A stretch of DNA of 64,000 nt from contig JACAAZ010000014.1 of assembly GCA_013376995.1 (NCBI GenBank), forward strand, positions 30,069 to 94,068, read 5' to 3'. The stretch is from Bacteroidota bacterium. GTDB taxonomy: Bacteria; Bacteroidota; Bacteroidia; Bacteroidales; UBA4417. This document shows, piece after piece, positions 19,874 through 29,179 of this stretch. The notes beneath the pieces are model-generated. The model saw only the letters and a program-made list of their open reading frames with translations. It ran no database searches and had not been told where the DNA came from. Every line of letters begins with the position of its first letter. Within the stretch, counting starts at the first letter, position 1. A program made the position numbers and the translations under genes.

Positions 19874-22687
19874 TTATTTTGCCGGCAACCAAACTGCTTT
19901 AAAGATGGTCGGATTGGAATAGAATTTCCTGGCAGCTTCCGTTAACTGTTCAGGCTTGATATTCTTCAGGCGTTCCTCTTTTGTAAGAATCCTCTCAGGA
20001 TCAGTACCTCTCAGGAAGGCAATCTGAAGTGAATTAAGCCAGTAATCATTCTGCTTGAGACTGACCTTATTCTGTTCGATTTCCGGCTCTCTTGCCTGGT
20101 TCCAGTCATATTCAGTTATTCCGCCATCAAGCATCGTGCTTTTTACAAGGTCCATGAAAGCCTGGTCTACCTTTTCTACATTATCAGGGCTGCAAGGGAA
20201 ATTGCTCTGAACAAGGAATTCTTCACGCGGATATTTCTGCAATGATCCACCAATTCCGCCTCCATAAATGGCACTCATCTTTTCACGGATGGTGTCAATA
20301 ATCTTATTGTTTATCACTTCATTCACCTGGGCCAGCATGAAATTATCATCGGCATTGAATGGCATTTTCCCTGTGATATAATGCATAACCATTGCCTGGG
20401 GCTCAGAACCCTTGTGAAGTGTGAATGTATTCTTGCCTGGCATGGGGAATAAGCCTATGTCCTTATACTGGGTATTGATTTCAGCGGAAGGCAACCCGCC
20501 AATGTATTTTTCAATTAGCGGAACGATCTGTTTCTCTGAAAAACTCCCGACAATCGAATAATACATTCCATTGGCATTGCATATTCGTTCCTTGTAATAT
20601 GCAATGGAATGGTCAACATTGATCTTGTCATAATCAGAAGTACTTTCAATAACATGTGCCCTTTTATTTCCCTGGTAGAATGAGTTATAGGCGGTGTCCA
20701 TGAACAGGTACTGCGGATCTTGCTTTAAGGATTCCAATTGTTGTTTTGAACGACTAATGAATGATTGGAAAGCTGCCTCATCTTTACGGGGCGAGGTGCA
20801 TTTAAGGTATAGCAACTGGAACATGGTTTCCATGTCTTTGGATGAAGAGTTGCCATTGACTGATTCAGTGTATTCAACCACTTCGGGAGCAATACTGGCA
20901 ATCTTTCCGGAAAGGAATTTATTCAGGTCAGCGTTGGTGAACTGTCCGTAACCCATATCTTCCTGGACATTGTTGCACCATTGCGCACTTTGGTAATCAT
21001 CAGCCTTGTAAAGGCTGAATCCGCCAAACCGTGATCCTTTGAGCAGTACTTCGTCATTTTTGAAATCCGTAGGCCTGATACATACAACAGCATTGTTGCT
21101 CAATGTGAAGGTCGTTGTGCCCAGTTTCTCATTTTTCTCTGTCTTGATTATTTTACCAGGAACAGGTTCTTTTTCAAGCAGGGAGGATGCAATTTTATTT
21201 TCGTGGTATGCTTCAATCTTTTTTGAGAGAGTAGCGTCAATCCATCCTTTTACCTGTGACTGCGTTGGCAGGTCAGGTTGAGTTTTGGAAGTGAGCAAAG
21301 CAAGATAATTATTATCAATATCCATCTGTTTCCTGACTTTATCAAAGTCATTCAATGTGATTGAATTGATATTGTTTTTTATGTAATTGTATTCCCATTC
21401 TACTCCCGGGACTGCGTCACCTTCCAGGAAATTGTTTACAAGCTGGTATACCAACTCACCGGATTCTGTTTTATCCCGTTCATTATAGCGTTTCTCTATA
21501 TCAGATAAGAGGATCGACTTAGCCCGTGTAAGTTCATCAGCGCTGAAACCATACTCCTTAACCCTCATGCATTCCCGTGTAACGGCCTCTACAGCTTTCT
21601 CAATCTGGGTGCTGCCACACATGGCCTGCACAGTGAAGTTTTCATATCCGCGGGCCCAATATCCGCCTATATAGGCATATGCGTAAACGAAAGGAGGATC
21701 GGCAGATGTCCTTAATTCATCAAACCTTGCACCCAGCATTGTAAAGCATAGGTTCTGGACCAGGCTGTTGCGAAAATCAACTACGGTTTTAACAGTATTC
21801 CGTTGATGGAAACTTCCGCTAAGTGAAAAACTTGTGCGGTTGGCTTCCGGATCGCTGAGTACAATGACCTGGCTTTGTTCGATCGGTTTAACCTCTGTTC
21901 TTTCAGGCCGTGTCCTCAAAATGGAAGGATCTTTAAAATTCCCAAACTTTTCAATGATCAGTTTTTCGGCATCTGCTACGGGTAGATCACCAACAACCAT
22001 AACTGCTTGCAGAGAAGGGCGGTACCAGTCGTGGTAGAAATTTCGCAATACATCGTGTTTGAAGTTGCTGATGATGGAGTCCTTGCCAATGGGAAGCCGA
22101 ACTGAATACTTTGAGTTCTTGAACATGATTGGCAGCCATTTTCGCATCATCCTGTCATCTGCACCTTTGCCAAGGCGACTTTCTTCAAGAATGACACCTC
22201 TTTCCTTGTCGATTTCATCGGGAGTCAAAAGGGCGGCACCACTCCAGTCGGCAAGGACGGTAAAAGCTTTATCCAGTTTTTCAGCATCATCACTTGGAAC
22301 CGGTAAAATGTAAACAGTTTCATCAAAACCGGTATATGCATTCAGATCATTTCCGAATCCGACACCAATACTTTGGAGATAATGTACCAGTTCATTATTT
22401 GGGAAATGCTGAAGGCCGTTAAAATTCATATGCTCCATAAAATGGGCAAGCCCCAGTTGATCATCATTCTCAAGAATTGAACCGGCATTAACTGCGAGCC
22501 GGAGTTCAACCTTCTTTTCTGGCTTTTTATTGTATTGAATGTAGTATTTAAGTCCGTTAGGTAAAAACCCGGTTTTTACGTTAGGATTAAAAGGGATAGT
22601 GCCAGAGGCTTCATTGTTAACTTGTGCAAGCACAGCCTGGCTCACCAGCAGGAAGGTGAATAACAGCAGTGTGATCAGCTTTTTCAT
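19874..22687 (-). CDS. M16 family (pitrilysin/insulinase) zinc peptidase
   Basis: This 937-residue protein starts with a signal peptide (KKLITLLLFTFLLVSQAVLAQ) and is therefore periplasmic or outer-membrane associated. The inverted zinc motif HxxEH is at 82-86 (GLAHFMEHMNFNG), with the downstream Glu expected about 75 residues later in the segment DEIDKERGVILEE. The C-terminal half is the second, inactive M16 repeat. Family members degrade short peptides or process imported proteins. It is monocistronic, with the terminator at 19816-19851. Confidence 0.93.
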   Translation of the reverse strand: MKKLITLLLFTFLLVSQAVLAQVNNEASGTIPFNPNVKTGFLPNGLKYYIQYNKKPEKKVELRLAVNAGSILENDDQLGLAHFMEHMNFNGLQHFPNNELVHYLQSIGVGFGNDLNAYTGFDETVYILPVPSDDAEKLDKAFTVLADWSGAALLTPDEIDKERGVILEESRLGKGADDRMMRKWLPIMFKNSKYSVRLPIGKDSIISNFKHDVLRNFYHDWYRPSLQAVMVVGDLPVADAEKLIIEKFGNFKDPSILRTRPERTEVKPIEQSQVIVLSDPEANRTSFSLSGSFHQRNTVKTVVDFRNSLVQNLCFTMLGARFDELRTSADPPFVYAYAYIGGYWARGYENFTVQAMCGSTQIEKAVEAVTRECMRVKEYGFSADELTRAKSILLSDIEKRYNERDKTESGELVYQLVNNFLEGDAVPGVEWEYNYIKNNINSITLNDFDKVRKQMDIDNNYLALLTSKTQPDLPTQSQVKGWIDATLSKKIEAYHENKIASSLLEKEPVPGKIIKTEKNEKLGTTTFTLSNNAVVCIRPTDFKNDEVLLKGSRFGGFSLYKADDYQSAQWCNNVQEDMGYGQFTNADLNKFLSGKIASIAPEVVEYTESVNGNSSSKDMETMFQLLYLKCTSPRKDEAAFQSFISRSKQQLESLKQDPQYLFMDTAYNSFYQGNKRAHVIESTSDYDKINVDHSIAYYKERICNANGMYYSIVGSFSEKQIVPLIEKYIGGLPSAEINTQYKDIGLFPMPGKNTFTLHKGSEPQAMVMHYITGKMPFNADDNFMLAQVNEVINNKIIDTIREKMSAIYGGGIGGSLQKYPREEFLVQSNFPCSPDNVEKVDQAFMDLVKSTMLDGGITEYDWNQAREPEIEQNKVSLKQNDYWLNSLQIAFLRGTDPERILTKEERLKNIKPEQLTEAARKFYSNPTIFKAVWLPAK

Positions 22688-22861
22688 AATAGGATTATTT
22701 GATTCAAAATGAATATAAATTGGGTTGAATAATGTTCTTATTCCAAAAACGATGTTCCAGTAATTTCAATCAGGATGAACAGAAAACAAGGCAAACAAAA
22801 ATAATAAGTGGTAATTAGTTAACGAAGTATTAAATATGGAGATATAAGAGGTTGAAATTAA

Positions 22862-23836
22862 TTAAAAATACCTGGCTGTAACCAGAAATTCCTTTACATA
22901 TTCAGCTACACCTTCTTCAAGTGAGTAAAAGGGTACAGAATACTTAGCTTCATTGATGAGTTTGTTCATTTCTGCTTCGGTAAAATACTGGTATTTCTCG
23001 CGAATATCCATAGGTGTATCAATAAACTGAATATTTACCGGGAGGTCAAGGACCGTAAATACAGCTTCAGCAAGATGGAGAAAGGCTCTTGCCTTACCTG
23101 TGCCCAGGTTATAGAGTCCTGATGCAGGGTTAGTATTCATCAGGAAGTATAACACGTCTACCACATCTTTCACGTAAATGAAATCGCGAAGTTGCATGCC
23201 ATCTTTGAAATCTTCCCTGTGTGATTTGAAAAGCCTGACCATGCCTGTTTCCCGGACCTGGTTAAACGCATGGAAAACAACTGATGCCATTCGAGCCTTA
23301 TGATATTCATTCGGGCCATATACATTGAAAAACTTAACTCCAGCCCAAAAGGGAGGGGCTTTTTCCTGTTGTATAACCCATTTATCAAAATCATTTTTGG
23401 ACTCACCATAAGGATTGAGAGGCTTTAATTTCTTTATTATTTCATGGTTGTCGCTATAACCATATTCTCCCATTCCATAAGTGGCGGCAGATGATGCATA
23501 TATGAGAGGGATGCCGGCCAGGCTGCATATTTCCCAGACCTTCTTGGAATAATTAAGGTTTAAACGGTCGAAAACAGATTTGTCAAATTCTGTTGTGTCA
23601 GTTCTTGCACCCAGGTGATAGACAGCTTCCACATCACCTTGGTTTTTTTTGATCCATTCAAAGAAGTCATCACGATGCACTTTACCAGCCAGTGCTTTGT
23701 GTTCCAGGTTTTTTGCCTTTAATGGATTACTGAAATCATCTACAACAATAACCTGGGTAAGGCCCTTGTTGTTGAGCTTGTTAACCATGCAACTTCCTAT
23801 AAAGCCTGCGGCGCCTGTAACAACCTGGTATTTCAT
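22862..23836 (-). CDS. hldD: ADP-glyceromanno-heptose 6-epimerase
   Basis: This 324-residue extended-SDR epimerase converts ADP-D-glycero-D-manno-heptose to the L,D form used in the lipopolysaccharide core. It shows GAAGFIG (8-14) for NADP binding, SSAATYG near 115-121 and the catalytic pair NPYGESK (Tyr143, Lys147). Length and the whole alignment pattern fit HldD/RfaD. Other heptose genes are not nearby. A promoter box lies at 23856-23863. Confidence 0.92.
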   Translation of the reverse strand: MKYQVVTGAAGFIGSCMVNKLNNKGLTQVIVVDDFSNPLKAKNLEHKALAGKVHRDDFFEWIKKNQGDVEAVYHLGARTDTTEFDKSVFDRLNLNYSKKVWEICSLAGIPLIYASSAATYGMGEYGYSDNHEIIKKLKPLNPYGESKNDFDKWVIQQEKAPPFWAGVKFFNVYGPNEYHKARMASVVFHAFNQVRETGMVRLFKSHREDFKDGMQLRDFIYVKDVVDVLYFLMNTNPASGLYNLGTGKARAFLHLAEAVFTVLDLPVNIQFIDTPMDIREKYQYFTEAEMNKLINEAKYSVPFYSLEEGVAEYVKEFLVTARYF

Positions 23837-23855
23837 AAGCTTCGTTTGAACTATT

Positions 23856-23863
23856 CAAAGGTA
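23856..23863 (-). promoter_or_regulatory. Bacteroidota -7 box for hldD
   Basis: TACCTTTG on the minus strand, 19 bp before the ATG, giving a very short leader. Confidence 0.4.
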
Positions 23864-23918
23864 CGGTAGTAATTGGAATTATATAATCTGATACGGGGTC
23901 GAAATGTAAACAACAGGG

Positions 23919-24707
23919 TTATCCTGAAAAATGTAGTTTCAGGTCGAAACGGATGGGTAAGGTCAGGACAATATTGACCGGTTTTCCTGCCCTGAGCCCA
24001 GGTTTCCATAGCGGCATACCTGAAATTACGCGCATTGCTTCATTGTCGAGTAAAGGATCAATGCCTTTCACGATTTTAACATCTTTCACCTCGCCATCAC
24101 TGGTAATTACAAAACAAACAAGAACGGTCCCCTGAAGATGTTTGTCAATTGCCGGTTCAGGATAACGGACATTCTTGCTCAGGTATTTTGCTAGCCCGTC
24201 ACGGCCTCCTTCAAATTGAGGGATCACATCGGCAGCGAGAAAAACTTCGCCTGATCCCCATGGGATTCCCTGGCCGGAATGTGCTGCATTTCCACCCGTC
24301 GTCGAGCCTGTAGTAGCTTCTGAATTTTTAGAGACAAGTTCGTCTGTCTCTGCAGGTGCAGTTTCAGATACTTCCTTAAAATCGGGGGATGTCTTTTTAA
24401 TAGTCTTATTGTCTTCCTTCTTTTTATCCGATCTGATTGATTCAAGCCCGGAAGAAAAAATGGAAGGTATGGCATTATTAACACCTACCGAGATAGATGG
24501 CATCTCGTAAATGGGTTGGTGATTATGAACCCATTTCATCCCTGCATAAAACAGGATTATAAGCAGGAGAAAGATGCCTAGTGCTATCAACAGGCTATAC
24601 CCGATCCTCCGGTTTGCATTTTTTCGCAGCACATATGCTCCATACGCCTGGTTACGACCTTCAAAGGCTATGTCGTGGAGAGAAATATGTTCCGTCTTAT
24701 TAGTCAT
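23919..24707 (-). CDS. TonB family energy transducer
   Basis: This 262-residue protein has a cytoplasmic N-terminus, a TM helix at about residues 32-54 (GYSLLIALGIFLLLIILFYAG), a periplasmic linker rich in Lys, Glu, Ser and Thr, and a C-terminal TonB domain (about 170-260). That domain contains FEGGRDGLAKYLSKNVRYPEPA and GTVLVCFVITSDGEVKDV, the typical YPxxA and V.F.V..DG elements. It couples proton-motive force to outer-membrane transporters. No ExbB/ExbD or SusC gene is adjacent. Confidence 0.92.
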   Translation of the reverse strand: MTNKTEHISLHDIAFEGRNQAYGAYVLRKNANRRIGYSLLIALGIFLLLIILFYAGMKWVHNHQPIYEMPSISVGVNNAIPSIFSSGLESIRSDKKKEDNKTIKKTSPDFKEVSETAPAETDELVSKNSEATTGSTTGGNAAHSGQGIPWGSGEVFLAADVIPQFEGGRDGLAKYLSKNVRYPEPAIDKHLQGTVLVCFVITSDGEVKDVKIVKGIDPLLDNEAMRVISGMPLWKPGLRAGKPVNIVLTLPIRFDLKLHFSG

Positions 24708-24723
24708 TCAACTGTATCAGGGG

Positions 24724-24731
24724 CAAAATTA
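24724..24731 (-). promoter_or_regulatory. Bacteroidota -7 box for the tonB-like gene
   Basis: TAATTTTG on the minus strand, only about 17 bp upstream of the ATG, predicting a near-leaderless transcript. Confidence 0.35.
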
Positions 24732-24919
24732 TTCGAGGGACATGACTATACAATAGGTGTTTTGAAAAATTAACGTTTCCGGTTCAAAGGGATTGTATTT
24801 TATCTGCCTAATTGCTTGAACAAAACAAAAATAGTCAATCCATGATGAACATCAACAGCAGACCTATGTTGTAAGTTGCGAATCAGAAATTGTTACTTTC
24901 GGTCTGTAAATCACAAAAT

Positions 24920-25327
24920 ATGAACGATCTTTTCAAAAAGATGAATTATAAAGGGCAGAGATTAATACATATTATCCATGCTCCTTCATCGTTTGAAAAA
25001 AACCTGGATTCCCTGCCTGGCGAAGCTATCATCAAGCCTGAAATTGGAGATGAGGAAGAGGCTGAATTTGTATTGATATTTTCAACGAAGCTTGAAGAAG
25101 TCACTGTATTCGCAAAGAACCATATGGCGAAATTAAAGGGTGACGCAGTAGTGTGGATTTGCTATCCAAAAGGTACCTCGAAAAAGTTCAAGTGCGATTT
25201 TAACAGGGATACCTGCTGGGAAGCCTTACAGAAAATGGGGCTGGAAGGAGTCAGGATGATAGCCATTGATGAGGATTGGTCCGCGCTGAGGATGAGGAAG
25301 GAGGAGTTTGTGAAAAAGAAAAGATAA
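24920..25327 (+). CDS. DUF3052-like hypothetical protein
   Basis: From the ATG at 24920 (the frame opens 10 codons earlier) this is 135 residues. The segment VVWICYPKGTSKKFKCDFNR and the C-terminal GVRMIAIDEDWSALRMR resemble the DUF3052-type small proteins of bacteria; function is unknown. No signal peptide or TM segment is present. The last codons and the stop lie at the edge of an aaaagat heptamer array, so the C-terminus KKKR may be partly repeat-derived. Confidence 0.75.
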   Translation: MNDLFKKMNYKGQRLIHIIHAPSSFEKNLDSLPGEAIIKPEIGDEEEAEFVLIFSTKLEEVTVFAKNHMAKLKGDAVVWICYPKGTSKKFKCDFNRDTCWEALQKMGLEGVRMIAIDEDWSALRMRKEEFVKKKR

Positions 25328-25725
25328 AAGACAAAAGGAAAAAGATAAAAAACAAAAGGAAAAAGATAAAAGTATGAAGGCTACAATGCAAATTTTTCAT
25401 TGCAAATTTCAAAATGCAAATTTCAAGAGTAAAATACTCTGAAGGGGAGCCTTTGGGCAAAATTGAAAAAGATAAATTACAAACTGCAAAGGTAAATTGC
25501 TATTAGTCAGAAGAATAAGGTAAATTGCCCCGAAGGTGGGCCATTAGCTCAGAATCAATTGCTTAAAGGGGAAGACAAAATCTATGGATTGAATATTTGC
25601 AGTTTGATATTTACAATTTGCAATTTGCAATCTTCGATTTAACACATGCAATTTGATATTTGCAATTTGACATTAGCAATTTGATATTTGCAATTTGAAT
25701 TTTATTTTCCAGGATCTCGTCCATT
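25328..25725. repeat. Heptamer repeat arrays between convergent genes
   Basis: From 25318 to 25376 the units are aaaagat / aaaagac / aaaagga (period 7). From 25387 to 25432 gcaaattt recurs every 14 bp. From about 25584 to 25700 the units are aatttgc / aatttga / tatttgc (period 7). Between them, near 25524-25550, is a ccccgaaggtgggcc word also seen in variant form at 45298 and 45964. No gene or terminator is evident. Confidence 0.85.
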
Positions 25726-28047
25726 TTATTCAACAGTAATCTCATCGGCAAAAATCCATGATAATCCCCCCTTATATTCATGCCAATCGGGGAGGGTGCC
25801 CGTGTTTTTAGCAGCTACCCTTATAAATCTTGCCTTTATTGGGGTGAATTCAACTGAAAATTCCCGGTCCTCCTTGCTTTTCGAAGGCTGGGGATCTGTA
25901 TGGATTGTACCTGATTTCTGCCAGTTTATTCCATCAATACTTGTTGAGAACTCCACATCCAAAGGATAAAGCACCCAGGAATTAATCCGCTGGATAAAAT
26001 GAGTGGTAATCTTGTGGATATTGCAAGCCTGTAATAAGTCGATAACTACATCCATATCTGTTCCTTCATAACCTTGCCAGCCATTATTGAAGGATGATGT
26101 ACCCAGGAGCCCGTCTGTCATGGCCTGGTCGCCACAAGCAGGATATTTGATGCTGTAAGGTTTGTATATATGTACGGGTTTGCCGGAAGTGATATTACTG
26201 ATAATTGTTCTTTCAATGTTCTTACCCAGGCGTTTCCCATTTTTAAAAACGCTGGCTTTGATGGTACAGCTAGAATCAATTGCAAAAGGCCGCTTGAAGT
26301 GGTTTGAAGATAATAATGGCTCACTTCCATCAACTGTATAATATATTTCTGCTCCCTTTACTTCATCTGACAATTTTACAAGGTTCCGATGCCCGATACT
26401 GTCATATATGGTGGTGATATCCACATCAAAGCTACCCTTACTGAAGTTAACGCCCTTGTAGGTCAATCGCTTGTATTGATCTTCCATCCTTGAGGAAAAG
26501 TCATCCCAGTTCCTTGTTTCCTTTGGTGACCAGTTGACTTCTGCCAATGCTATTGCTCTTGGATAGGCCATGTATTCTAGATGTTCAGGAGTTGATATGT
26601 ATTCTGTCCATACATTTCCCTGTGCCCCGAGGATGTGTTTGCCCTGTTCCTGTGTCAGGACAGGAGGAATAGGTTCGTATGAATACACTTTCTTAAGGGT
26701 GGTATAACCACCGATTGCCAGAGGTTCTGATGCCGGGTCAGCCTGGTAATGGTCGAGATAACAATAATCGCCTGGAGTCATGATCACATCATGATCCAGC
26801 CTGGCAGCATCAATTCCTCCTTCTATTCCTCTCCATGACATCACCGTTGCTTCAGGTGCAAGTCCTCCTTCCAGTATCTCATCCCAGCCTATCAAGCGGC
26901 GGCCTTTGGAATTCAGATAGCGTTCCATCCGTTTTGTGAAATAACTTTGCAGTTCCATTTCATTTTTTAGGCCTTCTGCTTTCATTCGTAACTGGCACTT
27001 CGGACAAACATGCCAGCGGCCTTTTTCAGCTTCATCCCCGCCAATATGGATATAAGGTGATGGGAAAAGTGACATTACTTCATCCAGGACATCCTGCAAA
27101 AAAAGAAATGTAGAATCATTACCGGCACAGAAAATATCATCTGAAATGCCCCATTCGGTGAGGACTTTAAAAGTATCGCCAGAACAGGAAAGATTCGGGT
27201 AGGCTGATAATGCTGCAAGGCTGTGCCCTGGCATCTCAATTTCAGGAATGACATTTACAAATCTTTCAGAAGCATATTGTACAATTTCGCGGATTTGATC
27301 CTGGGAATAATAACCTCCATAAGAAATGCCGTCTGATTCGGATGTTTTCCCAATCACGGTTCCGGATCGATTTGAACCAACTTGAGTAAGTTTAGGATAT
27401 TTCCGGATCTCTATCCGCCATCCCTGGTCGTCGGTAAGGTGCCAGTGAAAAGTGTTCATTTTGTAGGTTGACATGAGATCAATATACTTCTTGACAAATT
27501 CTAACGGGAAGAAATGCCTGCATACATCCAGGTGCAATCCCCGGTATGGAAATCTGGGTTTATCCCGGATTTCAACTACCGGAAGTTTAAGTGTTTTCCG
27601 TATACCGCCTTTGAGTTCCAGTTCGGCAGGCATCAGCTGAAACAAGGTTTGAGTGGCATAAAAAAGTCCGCAGGCATTGGTTGCCCGGATCAGGATGCCA
27701 TGTTTTGAGATATTTAAGGTATAGCCTTCTCTTCCAAGTGTTGGATCAGCACCCGTAAGACTTAGCTCTATCGACCTTTTTACTTTTTGTCCCGGAGTTA
27801 TCTCGCGGATGACAAGGCCAGGAACTCCGGCAAAGCTCAGTTTTAGAGAAATGAGTTCTGCAATCTTTCTAATCTCAGGCTTTGCTGGATCAATATAGAT
27901 CGTGGTTGAATTGTGAATACTAAACTTTCCATTTCCGGCATGAATTTCCATAGGAAGTGGAACTAACCCTGGTATTTTACCGGCAATTGCATCCGCAGCT
28001 CCTGGTAGCAGCATCAGCAGGAGAATGAGATTTATCAGGTGTTTCAT
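25726..28047 (-). CDS. Beta-N-acetylhexosaminidase, GH20
   Basis: The ATG at 28047 gives 773 residues with a signal peptide (KHLINLILLLMLLPGAADA). A GH20b-type N-terminal domain is followed by the catalytic barrel with GLHLDVCRHFFPLEFVKKYID, HWHLTDDQGWRIEIRKYP and the catalytic Asp-Glu in IHIGGDEAEKGRW. After the barrel come a chitobiase-like Ig segment (AEIYYTVDGSEPLL) and a C-terminal F5/8-type carbohydrate-binding domain. It removes terminal GlcNAc/GalNAc in the periplasm or at the surface. Its ATG lies 13 bp after the kinase stop codon, so it is the last gene of the amino-sugar operon and feeds it with hexosamines. Confidence 0.93.
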   Translation of the reverse strand: MKHLINLILLLMLLPGAADAIAGKIPGLVPLPMEIHAGNGKFSIHNSTTIYIDPAKPEIRKIAELISLKLSFAGVPGLVIREITPGQKVKRSIELSLTGADPTLGREGYTLNISKHGILIRATNACGLFYATQTLFQLMPAELELKGGIRKTLKLPVVEIRDKPRFPYRGLHLDVCRHFFPLEFVKKYIDLMSTYKMNTFHWHLTDDQGWRIEIRKYPKLTQVGSNRSGTVIGKTSESDGISYGGYYSQDQIREIVQYASERFVNVIPEIEMPGHSLAALSAYPNLSCSGDTFKVLTEWGISDDIFCAGNDSTFLFLQDVLDEVMSLFPSPYIHIGGDEAEKGRWHVCPKCQLRMKAEGLKNEMELQSYFTKRMERYLNSKGRRLIGWDEILEGGLAPEATVMSWRGIEGGIDAARLDHDVIMTPGDYCYLDHYQADPASEPLAIGGYTTLKKVYSYEPIPPVLTQEQGKHILGAQGNVWTEYISTPEHLEYMAYPRAIALAEVNWSPKETRNWDDFSSRMEDQYKRLTYKGVNFSKGSFDVDITTIYDSIGHRNLVKLSDEVKGAEIYYTVDGSEPLLSSNHFKRPFAIDSSCTIKASVFKNGKRLGKNIERTIISNITSGKPVHIYKPYSIKYPACGDQAMTDGLLGTSSFNNGWQGYEGTDMDVVIDLLQACNIHKITTHFIQRINSWVLYPLDVEFSTSIDGINWQKSGTIHTDPQPSKSKEDREFSVEFTPIKARFIRVAAKNTGTLPDWHEYKGGLSWIFADEITVE

Positions 28048-28060
28048 AAACTGTTGGAGG

Positions 28061-29173
28061 CTAATTAATGGATGACTTGCATTTCGAAAGCGCTTCCTTA
28101 ACAATTTGTTCCATTTCTACGGCCTGCTTCTCCATGCATTGGATAAGACGAAACTGAACCCTCGCCCTTATGAGGTTATGATCCGGGTAGTTGGTCCTGA
28201 AATAAGGGTCTCCATCCAGAAAATCAGTAAGGAAGCGAATACCGATGATAAATGTCATGAAGCGCGAAGAAAATGACAGGTAATCGATTTCAGCAGAGGT
28301 AAGGCTTGATTGCGTTTCCTTGATAAATCCGCGTGTATAAGCCTTGTAAATATTCAGGTTGATGTCAACTTTACTAAGATCTTTCTCATCTTCGCAAACA
28401 GAGTTTGCACCGGTTCTGATAGCATCCCCAAAATCGAAAAGGACAGATCCCGGCATAACCGTGTCGAGATCAACAATGCAAATGGCTTTGTTTGCCTCGT
28501 TAAAAAGTATGTTGTTGAATTTCGTGTCGTTATGCGTAATGCGTAAGGGAAGCAAGCCTGACCTGATCATCGAAGGTATCCTGAGCATCTCTTTAACCCG
28601 ATCCTCAATAAATCCAATTTCCAGCGGGATCTCCTTAAGCCTGTTTACAGGGTCAGACTTTACAGATTGATAAAAGGTTGCCAGCCTCGTTTCAATGTTA
28701 TGGAAATTAGGGATAGTCTCAGAGAGCTTATTTGCAGGTAAATCTGCAAGGTCGGAAATGAACCTACCGAATGCCTTTCCCCCTTCATAGGCTATAGCTT
28801 CATTCTCAACAATATTATATACGTGGGTGCCGGGAATATACCTGTAAATTCGCCAATACTCCTGGTTTTCATCGCAGTAGAAGGATTTGCCGTCATTCGC
28901 GGGGATAAGTTGCAGCAACCTGTTATGACTGTTTCTTTGATTGTTATTCAGTTTTGTCCGAAGGTGGCGAGTAACAACTTCAATGTTTTGCATCAGGCCT
29001 GCCACATCCTTAAAAATATAATTATTTACCCACTGTAGGAAATATTTCGATTCATCACCTTCAATGCTGACAAGGAATGAATCATTGATATGACCAGTGG
29101 TTTCAGGGCTGAATCCCGATATCTTGCCAGCTATCCTGAAATTCCTGACTATTGCGGGAATATCTCTCTCCAT
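28061..29173 (-). CDS. Sugar kinase of the aminoglycoside phosphotransferase fold, NahK-like
   Basis: This 370-residue protein has the APH/choline-kinase fold: Brenner loop THNDTKFNN (214-221) and metal-binding DLDTVMPG (Asp235, Asp237). N-terminal TTGHINDSFLV matches the nucleotide-loop region of N-acetylhexosamine 1-kinases (NahK/LnpB), which phosphorylate GlcNAc/GalNAc at C1. The gene is 6 bp downstream of a sugar-1-phosphate nucleotidyltransferase and just upstream of a GH20 hexosaminidase, which supports hexosamine as substrate. Assignment is by family look and context, so related substrates are possible. Confidence 0.8.
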   Translation of the reverse strand: MERDIPAIVRNFRIAGKISGFSPETTGHINDSFLVSIEGDESKYFLQWVNNYIFKDVAGLMQNIEVVTRHLRTKLNNNQRNSHNRLLQLIPANDGKSFYCDENQEYWRIYRYIPGTHVYNIVENEAIAYEGGKAFGRFISDLADLPANKLSETIPNFHNIETRLATFYQSVKSDPVNRLKEIPLEIGFIEDRVKEMLRIPSMIRSGLLPLRITHNDTKFNNILFNEANKAICIVDLDTVMPGSVLFDFGDAIRTGANSVCEDEKDLSKVDINLNIYKAYTRGFIKETQSSLTSAEIDYLSFSSRFMTFIIGIRFLTDFLDGDPYFRTNYPDHNLIRARVQFRLIQCMEKQAVEMEQIVKEALSKCKSSIN

Positions 29174-29179
29174 AAATCG